Below are positions 32,139 to 37,322 of a stretch of 37,322 nucleotides of DNA, in pieces (within the stretch, counting starts at the first letter, position 1; each line of letters begins with the position of its first letter). Under the pieces are notes generated by a model that did no database searches, was not told the DNA's origin, and saw only the letters and a list, made by a program, of their open reading frames with translations. Source of the DNA: Chara braunii (taxonomy: Eukaryota; Streptophyta; Charophyceae; Charales; Characeae); NCBI GenBank assembly GCA_003427395.1, contig BFEA01000987.1:69329-106650 (forward strand). Direction: 5' to 3'. Made by a program: the position numbers and the translations under genes.

Positions 32139-32829
32139 AAGATGTGCAGTTGACTCTGTTGTCTCCTTTCTTCTGCCGTAAAAAACTGCAATCGGTTCTT
32201 TGGAAAAACATTTTGACAGGTTGGAGGAAAATTCTCCCTTCACGAAGGCAAGCGGTTCTCTCGTTTGATCGCCTTTTGGCTCAACCTATTTTTGATAACC
32301 CTTGTTTGATAAGTGAGGATGGCCTGCCCTTTTCTTTCGTTGGGCCTCGTGCTTTTGGACAGGCCTGGTGTGGGCATGGTGTGGCGCTTCTTTCTGATCT
32401 TTCGGACTTCCAATCCTGGGGTTGGAAGTCCGTGGACCAGTTGCGGGAGCCCCTGGGGGGATTACGAAACATTGATAGTAACCTGCATCGGGTATTGAAA
32501 GCTGTGCCTTCTGATTGGCTGCAATGTATTTCCCAGAAGAATGTTCTGCCGGGAATGTGGTTTCGTGCACAAGATCGGGATCGTCCCCATTGCCTGTGGC
32601 GCCTCGATCGTTTGTCAGGGAATACGCTTGTGGAACTTTCCGAGTGGCAAATTAAAGATGGCTATACGGGTCTGGGATCTGCACTTGTTCAGTCGTCTGT
32701 TGTTCCTGTTGTCTCTGATCTCGAGGACCTTGTGCCTGTCNTTTTGTTGCAACAGGGTCAAGACAATGCCGAAGCTTCCTTTCCNTTTGCAGTTGCTGCT
32801 CCATCCAAGCTTGGTAGTCACTGATGACC
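32139..32829 (+). pseudogene. LINE ORF2 C-terminal region
   Basis: Frame open to TGA near 32824. Reads LSPFFCRKKLQSVLWKNILT, GWRKILPSRRQAVLSFDRLL, PIFDNPCLISEDGLPFSFVG, LGGLRNIDSNLHRVLKAVPS and HCLWRLDRLSGNTLVELSEW. It is the reference against which the fragments at 11237-11944 and 25068-25984 were recognised. A frameshift between about 32100 and 32150 separates it from the RT frame. It stops at the junction with a mitochondrial rRNA fragment. Confidence 0.75.
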
Positions 32830-33008
32830 ACCTCCCACCTATCCTACACATTCAATCAAGGTTGTCAATGCAAAGCTATAGTAAAGGTGCACGGGGTCTT
32901 ACCGTCTAGCCGCTGGTACTCCGCATCTTCACGGAGAATTCAATTTCACTGAGCCCATGTTGGAGACAGCGGGGCAGTCATTACACCATTCGTGCAGGTC
33001 GCTACTTA
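32830..33008 (-). rRNA. Mitochondrial-type large-subunit rRNA fragment (NUMT) inside the LINE
   Basis: On the minus strand the sequence contains GACCTGCACGAATGGTGTAA, GTGAAATTGAATTCTCCGTG, GAAGATGCGGAGTACC, GACCCCGTGCACCTTTACTA and TGTGTAGGATAGGTGGGAGG in the order found in bacterial-type 23S/26S rRNA, around the domain IV-V boundary. The variant positions resemble plant mitochondrial rather than plastid rRNA as I recall them. Only about 180 bases are present, so it is a nonfunctional fragment. LINE coding lies on both sides. Either a NUMT inserted into the LINE or a chimeric join made during assembly. Confidence 0.85.
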
Positions 33009-33796
33009 TGCTGATCCTCCTGATTGATATTGGTTAGACCCGGTGAGGCCCGGTAGTGCTTGTTCGGTGCTTGAATTCTCTGTTAAGCTTGCATATAATC
33101 TTTTGTTGCCTAGAGTTGATCTTTCTGCCTCGGTTTGTAAGCGCTGGACAGCGTTGGGCCGATTGCGGTCTCTGCAGTATTCGGACTCTGCTCATCGGCT
33201 TGATCTTTTTCGGCGGGTGCTGCTTATTCTGCCTGTTCCGAGGCATGCAGGTTTTTTACTGTCTTATCATGCATGCTGCGGTGCCTACCGCCACGTGGCC
33301 CCGGGTGACCCGTTTTGCAAGTTGTGTGATAGTGGGTACCGTGTGGAAGATTTGACCCACCTCTGCGTGGGTTGTCCAGTAGCTGACACTTTCTGGCTTT
33401 GGTAAAGAGAGAGAGGTTGCCCCCCTCTCTGGGCCCCTGGCTAAGGTTTGGACGGTTGATGCCATTTTGATGGGCTCTCTTGTAGCAGATTTTTCTCCTG
33501 CTGATCCATATGTGATGGAGGGGACACGTGGGGCTTTGTTGTGGACAATCTGGGAAGCTCGAAATGAAGTTTTTTGGCGAGGAGATACGATCGCACTTGC
33601 TGAGCTGCAGCTCGGTGTCAAACAAGCACTTAGATTAGTGCTGCGCATTGGTTGGCGAAGGAAAGTCGACCTTTCCCTCTCGCCGGGCAACCGCATTGTT
33701 TGGTTTCAAAAGCATTGGGCAGTCCACCCTTTGTTGGTTACAGTGGATAGAGTTTATTGTTCCTTCGCTTTTGGAGCCTTTTTGCAGACCGAGTAG
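33009..33796 (+). pseudogene. LINE C-terminal zinc region and end of ORF2
   Basis: 33043-33405 reads LEFSVKLAYNLLLPRVDLSA, AHRLDLFRRVLLILPVPRHA and a zinc-region pattern FCKLCDSGYRVEDLTHLC (Cys-x2-Cys, His-x-Cys). After a TAA near 33405 and a frame change, 33467-33796 reads TRGALLWTIWEARNEVFWRG and LGVKQALRLVLRIGWRRKVD and ends at TAG 33794-33796. This is the usual end of plant-type LINE ORF2. Confidence 0.75.
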
Positions 33797-33990
33797 GTGG
33801 CCCTTGAGTGCCTGGGTCCAAGTTTGCTGGGTGTGTAACAGGAGCTGTCAGGGCGCGGGGGCTCCGAGCTCCTGGAGGGGCAGGACCACCTGTCTGCCCT
33901 GAAGACTTGCTGATGTACTGCCTTGGGCACTGGGCCCTGATTTTAAAAACAAGGTTTTCCCAAAAAAGAAAAAAAAAGAAAAAGACATTG
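33797..33990 (+). other. LINE 3' untranslated region with A-rich end
   Basis: Noncoding, ends in an A-rich stretch (33959-33986). A second A run (34008-34019) follows before a SINE on the other strand. A target duplication for the whole LINE could not be found because its 5' end is uncertain. Confidence 0.5.
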
Positions 33991-34050
33991 AGAGAAGAAT
34001 ATAGCTTAAAAAAAAAAACACTGGTGGGACGAGGGCCCTGGCAGGGGTAG

Positions 34051-34195
34051 GTTTTTCTCTTTTTCATTTTGGGACGACGGCCCACCGGCCCTAGGTAATT
34101 CAGAATTGTAGTATTTCACTCATCTGCGTCCGGTGGAGTTCGAACTCTGCCCATTTTGGTCTGTATTTCAACAGCTCAGCTCAGGGGTGGACTAA
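34051..34195 (-). mobile_element. tRNA-like SINE, 3' part (SINE-1)
   Basis: On the minus strand it has a Pol III B box (GAGTTCGAACTC, 34136-34147), preceded by GCTGTTGAAATACAGACC and followed by GATGAGTGAAATACT, GAATTACCTAGGGCCGGTGG and an A-rich tail near 34051-34070. It matches the + strand SINE at 35187-35417 (CTGTTGAAATACAGACC, GATGAGTAAAACC, GGGGCCGGTC, GGCCGTCG). Its A box is split by a MITE; the 5' remainder is at 35117-35145. Confidence 0.75.
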
Positions 34196-35116
34196 GGGCC
34201 TGATCCGACACTACATACGGATTCCGAATCCGTAAGAGTACCGAAAAAGCTGCGTCCGCTCCAGACGGGACGAAAAGCAAAATTGGACAAAATTGGACTC
34301 CACACCACCCGGTATGGACGCGACTTTCACTAAAACCGTGGCGTGAATGGATGGGCGCTGCTCCCTGGTGGCTGTTCCGACGGTTGACGGTTCCTACCCA
34401 CGCAGTCCTGGTGTTGCGACATCCGATTCAAGCCTGATGTCACACAGTACCGGTCTGGGCCCATGAGAGAGAGAGAGAGAGAGAGAGAGAAAGTGGTCTG
34501 CCGAAAAAGGGCCCGACCACCTTACCTCAAATCAGACCTTCAGAGGAGCAGCGCCCACTCGCGGCCGGCGAACAACTGAAGGGCCGACACGTGGCGCCAC
34601 CGGAAGAGCACACGGGATTCGATGGGAAAGATGGCGCAGAGAGGACAACGATAGCGGACCTCCTTCGTACAAGCAGTGATCCCGCCCCCGCGCTACGAAG
34701 AGGCCTTCGATGCGACTGCCCAGGGAAAGGGCGGTTCGTCGTGGTGGACGACCTTGGGTCGATGTGCCTACCGCGGGGAGTGGGACAGTACCACAGTGCC
34801 GTTAACGCAACGGTAGCAGTCGCACACTTCCCACCGGCCCGGCCTCTCCCGCTACGCTACCGGGCTTGTGCGTCACACCTCCGAGGGCCAAAGGACAAAC
34901 CAGGCCCTGGGGGCGGACACACCGAAAAAGGGGAAAAAAAAAAAAAAACGGCCTCCAACTTTTTCGCGTAAGGGTACGGGCCGTCCACTTCTTGAAAACA
35001 GGCAAAAACTTCTACTACTTTTTCGGCTGAGAACCTTCCCTGCCCGCCACGTCCACAAGCGTTTCTACTCAACTCCTTTTTCAGCGGGGCCGCCTATGTA
35101 GTGTCGGATCAGGCCC
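34196..35116. mobile_element. 921-bp Tourist/Harbinger-type MITE, TAA target duplication
   Basis: Perfect 22-base terminal inverted repeats beginning GGGCCTGATCCGACACTACA at 34196 and, inverted, ending at 35116. TAA flanks both sides (34193-34195, 35117-35119). GGGCC ends with a TAA/TTA target are characteristic of PIF/Harbinger (Tourist) elements. No transposase is encoded; a GA microsatellite (34465-34491) lies inside. It inserted into the SINE A box. Confidence 0.85.
34465..34491 (+). repeat. (GA)n microsatellite
   Basis: About 13 GA units inside the MITE. Confidence 0.95.
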
Positions 35117-35145
35117 TAACTGAGCTGGGCCAGCTGGTACCTGAC
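35117..35145 (-). mobile_element. 5' part of SINE-1, beyond the MITE
   Basis: Minus strand reads CAGCTGGCCCAGCTCAGTTA; with the MITE and one TAA discounted it lines up with AGAGCCTAGCTCAGTGGGTA, the A-box region of the intact SINE at 35187. Confidence 0.65.
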
Positions 35146-35186
35146 CGCAATTATGTTCCCGAAGAGAAGTTGAAAAAGTACGCGCT

Positions 35187-35350
35187 ACCCAAGAGCCTAG
35201 CTCAGTGGGTATACCCATGAACTGTTGAAATACAGACCTGTGTTCGAATCCAGATGATGGCACTTGATGAGTAAAACCAACTTCTAATGAATTGCCTGCT
35301 GGGGCCGGTCAGCGCAATGATAATACCTCAAGGCCGTCGACCTTTCTTTA

Positions 35351-35417
<67 letters not shown>
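35187..35417 (+). mobile_element. tRNA-like SINE with 65-A tail (SINE-2)
   Basis: A box TAGCTCAGTGGG at 35198-35209 and B box GTTCGAATCC at 35242-35251, 44 bases apart as in tRNA genes. A tRNA-unrelated body (35260-35350) leads into a 65-base A run (35353-35417). Left flank GAAGTTGAAAAAGTACGCGC and the right flank from 35426 are contiguous, without the SINE, at 35551-35590. An imperfect target duplication (AAAAAGTACGCGCT left, AAAAAGTGTGAGCGCT right) is visible. Confidence 0.85.
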
Positions 35418-35419
<2 letters not shown>

Positions 35420-35422
35420 GTG

Positions 35423-35655
35423 AGCGCTGAGACTGATCTTCGGGCTAGAGTGGGCCCCTGAGCAAGGATGACACGCATAAATCGAGAAATGGAAAGATAC
35501 GGCTGGATAATTAAAAAAAAAAAAAAAAAGATACGGTTAGAAGATGGAAAGAAGTTGAAAAAGTACGCGCTGAGACTGATCTTCGGCTAGAGTGGAAAGA
35601 TACGGCTAGATAATTTAAAAAAACAAAAAAAAGATACGGTTAGAAAATGGAAAGA
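35423..35655 (+). repeat. Tandem duplication flanking SINE-2
   Basis: Two units share GCTGAGACTGATCTTCGG, AAAGATACGGCT, an A run, then AAAAGATACGGTTAGAA and ATGGAAAG: unit 1 35423-35548, unit 2 35564-35655. Unit 2 lacks about 38 bases near its start. Confidence 0.8.
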
Positions 35656-35730
35656 TCGTCCAGCAGCCTCAGTTGGTAAGGCACACAAGTGGCATTCAGG
35701 AGGTTTGGGGTTCAATCCGCATTGCGCTCA
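35656..35730 (+). mobile_element. tRNA-like sequence, probable SINE head (SINE-3)
   Basis: A-box-like CAGCCTCAGTTGGTAAGG and B box GGGGTTCAATCCG about 42 bases apart. The 3' half does not fold convincingly with the 5' end as an acceptor stem, so a SINE or decayed tRNA is likelier than a functional tRNA. The tail and right boundary are not determined. Confidence 0.55.
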
Positions 35731-36004
35731 TGTACCTTCCTGGGCATGCTTGGCGCCCGCGACCTAGAGATATGCCCATAGGTCCCCCCAATTGGCATTA
35801 AAAAGCAGTCTCTTCTTCTGCTGATGTTCATAGGGGGAGGGGTAATCGGGGAGGCACACCGACTGGCCACTGAGATGATGCTCCGTCCCTCTGCTACGGG
35901 CTGTCCCCTGGGGGTTGGGGGGGTTCCCTGAAGGCAATAAATGAAGGCCACACTGGGCTGAAAAGGCCACCCGATGTCAGATTAGACACAAGATTGAAAG
36001 ATTT

Positions 36005-36226
36005 GATTCCTGAATCTGGACGTGTTTCTGGAGAGAGGGAGAGAATTGTGATTGATCTGCTTTTCTGCATCCCTCCCCAAAACACATCCACATTCAGGAA
36101 ATAAAAGATTCCTGAATCAGGAAATAAAAGATTCCTGAATCTGGACGTGTTTCTGGAGAGATGCAGAGAATTGAGATTGATCTGCTTTTCTGCATCTCTC
36201 CCCAAAACACATCCACATTCAGGAAT
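36005..36226 (+). repeat. Tandem pair of foldback (hairpin) units, 125-base period
   Basis: Unit 1 36005-36100 and unit 2 36130-36226. Each begins GATTCCTGAATCTGGACGTG and ends in CAAAACACATCCACATTCAG, which are inverted partners, with AGATTGATCTGCTTTT-type loop sequence. Unit 2 arms pair over roughly 39 bases with few mismatches. Confidence 0.8.
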
Positions 36227-36241
36227 TAAACCCAATCCTCT

Positions 36242-36826
36242 TTGCCAAGGGGACTAGGCCCCTGGGGCCAAGTCCGACTAGCCAAGAGTTACGCTTCGAG
36301 GCTGGGCTTTCAACGCCGTTTATGCTCACGTGAGTTGCCTATTGCAGTGGACATCAACCGCCCACTCATTTTTGCCCAACCCGCCGTTTCCAAAGTGCCC
36401 CACATCCAGTACCATGTTTTTGAAATGTTTTGTTGCTGTTTTAGTTGGCCACATTCGTTGGTCGGGAAGCCTCAATTTTATGGTTTTTTGACCCAGGGGG
36501 TGTTTTCGAAGCTTCCCGCCCAGCCTCTTTCCGACATCGTTTGTGTGCAGAGCCCGCCAGACATGCCCCCGAAAACGGTGTCAGGTTGTCTGTTGTGTGG
36601 GGTTGAACCTGAGGCACACCGCTGGGAAGTGAATGCAGTTGGATGCATTCTCCCAAGTGCTCCTGTGAGCATGCCTTTGGTATTTTTTGTCATCGTGTAC
36701 GAAAATAAAAAAACCGAGAAAACCCTCCGTCGGCATTTTTAAAATCCGAAAAATGTGCCACACACCGATTTACTCTTCGCTAGTGGGACTTGGCCCCTGG
36801 GGCGAGGTCCCACTAGCAGCGGGATA
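36242..36826. mobile_element. Element bounded by palindromic inverted repeats
   Basis: Left 36251-36282 (GGCCCCTGGGGCCAAGTCCG then ACTAGC) and right 36779-36817 (CTAGTGGGACTTGGCCCCTG then GGGCGAGGTCCCACTAG) are inverted copies, and each is itself a near-palindrome centred on GGCCCCTGGGGC. The interior holds a 166-codon open frame (36242-36742) without recognisable domains, which I do not call as a gene. Confidence 0.5.
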
Positions 36827-37322
36827 GGATAGAAACGAGTTTGTGGGGTGTGATAAGCTCAGATCCGTACTGCGCGGCTTTCCGTATCCTTGAGGAAAAA
36901 TCCTCCGAAAGCCCCGAAGTGCGAACCTGAGGGAGAAGGGGGTTTTCTTTCTTTTTGCCTTCGTTTTCTTTTTCTTTCGTTTTCTTTTTCTTTCGTTTTC
37001 TTCTTTCTCTTTTCTTTTTCGGGCGTCTTTTTTTTTAATTTCTTGAGGCTAATGATTCCCGCGCGGCTGAAAAGCGGCCGAACCAAGAAACGGTTTCGGT
37101 CGGACTTTTCGGGAATTCGATTTTGTGCGCGCGGCTGGGCTTCAATATCTTTGAGCGCCTCATATTCCTGTTTCTTGCTTTGCTTCCGCGCGCCATCTCC
37201 CTTTCTTGCTGCGCGCGCTTCCCCCATACCAGACCCTTCGTCTTCCCCCATGCAAAGCTCGATCCTTACCCCATCTTCTTGCGCTGAGTGATTGGCTGCG
37301 AAGTTGGGATGCTTGGATCAAT
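36827..37322. other. No gene recognised; pyrimidine-rich repeat DNA
   Basis: 36946-37020 is a T/C-rich array built on TTTCGTTTTCTTTTTC. The minus-strand Lys/Glu-rich frame (36859-37251) is an artefact of it, although its N-terminal part outside the array cannot be excluded as coding. Confidence 0.4.

Noticed and set aside
35656-35730. A functional tRNA gene
   Set aside because: A and B boxes are present but I cannot form a convincing acceptor stem, and the surroundings are SINE-rich.
36859-37251. Lys/Glu-rich minus-strand protein
   Set aside because: Mostly produced by the TTTCGTTTTC array.
1-37322. CRISPR arrays, operons or bacterial defence systems
   Set aside because: No regularly spaced repeats with unique spacers and no bacterial gene organisation; all coding signals are eukaryotic transposable elements.

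Overview
This window is eukaryotic nuclear DNA made almost entirely of transposable elements. I found no intact host gene. The evidence is decayed Ty3/gypsy, LINE, SINE-like, PIF/Harbinger and MITE-like sequences, long CT, G and A tracts, many isolated N bases and a 510-N scaffold gap. The LINE endonuclease/reverse transcriptase layout, the Tourist-like terminal repeats (TAA target site) and a plant-type mitochondrial LSU rRNA fragment suggest a plant or streptophyte alga. A charophyte such as Chara is my best guess, from memory of repeat proteins and not proven by the sequence.

Layout. 1-7158 is a Ty3/gypsy-type element on the + strand: gag with zinc knuckle, aspartic protease, reverse transcriptase, RNase H, then an integrase whose own reading frame begins with a PHD finger. 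An extra ORF starts at an ATGA overlap with the integrase stop. A polypurine tract and a probable LTR start follow at 7147-7159. A small MITE-like insertion splits the integrase. 9560-10958 holds two overlapping minus-strand ORFs of an unrecognised, probably repeat-borne family. 11237-12300 is a LINE fragment in two head-to-head pieces (5' inversion). 13099-14319 is a degenerate low-complexity ORF, followed by microsatellites and repeated noncoding modules to about 16.5 kb.

16490-20990 is an old AT-rich LINE (endonuclease, RT, C-terminal zinc region) containing the N gap. 21036-22345 is tandem repeat DNA. 22528-24570 is a broken PIF/Harbinger transposase plus a companion coiled-coil ORF, both on the minus strand. 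24620-26301 is a set of rearranged LINE pieces, and 26833-27651 an element with long terminal inverted repeats.

28500-33990 is a younger LINE in which three separate events can be read: a 766-bp poly(A) retroposon with a perfect 17-bp target-site duplication, a mitochondrial LSU rRNA fragment (minus strand), and a 38-base palindrome identical to the Nextera/Tn5 mate-pair junction adapter, which is an assembly artefact. 34051-36817 is a nest of small elements: a tRNA-like SINE cut in its A box by a 921-bp Tourist/Harbinger-type MITE, a second SINE with a 65-A tail whose empty site survives next door, a third tRNA-like sequence, a tandem pair of foldbacks, and an element bounded by palindromic repeats.

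These are not cooperating genes. The window records successive insertions. The most biologically novel item is the PHD-finger integrase; the most important practical item is the adapter, which creates a false peptide in an open LINE reading frame.
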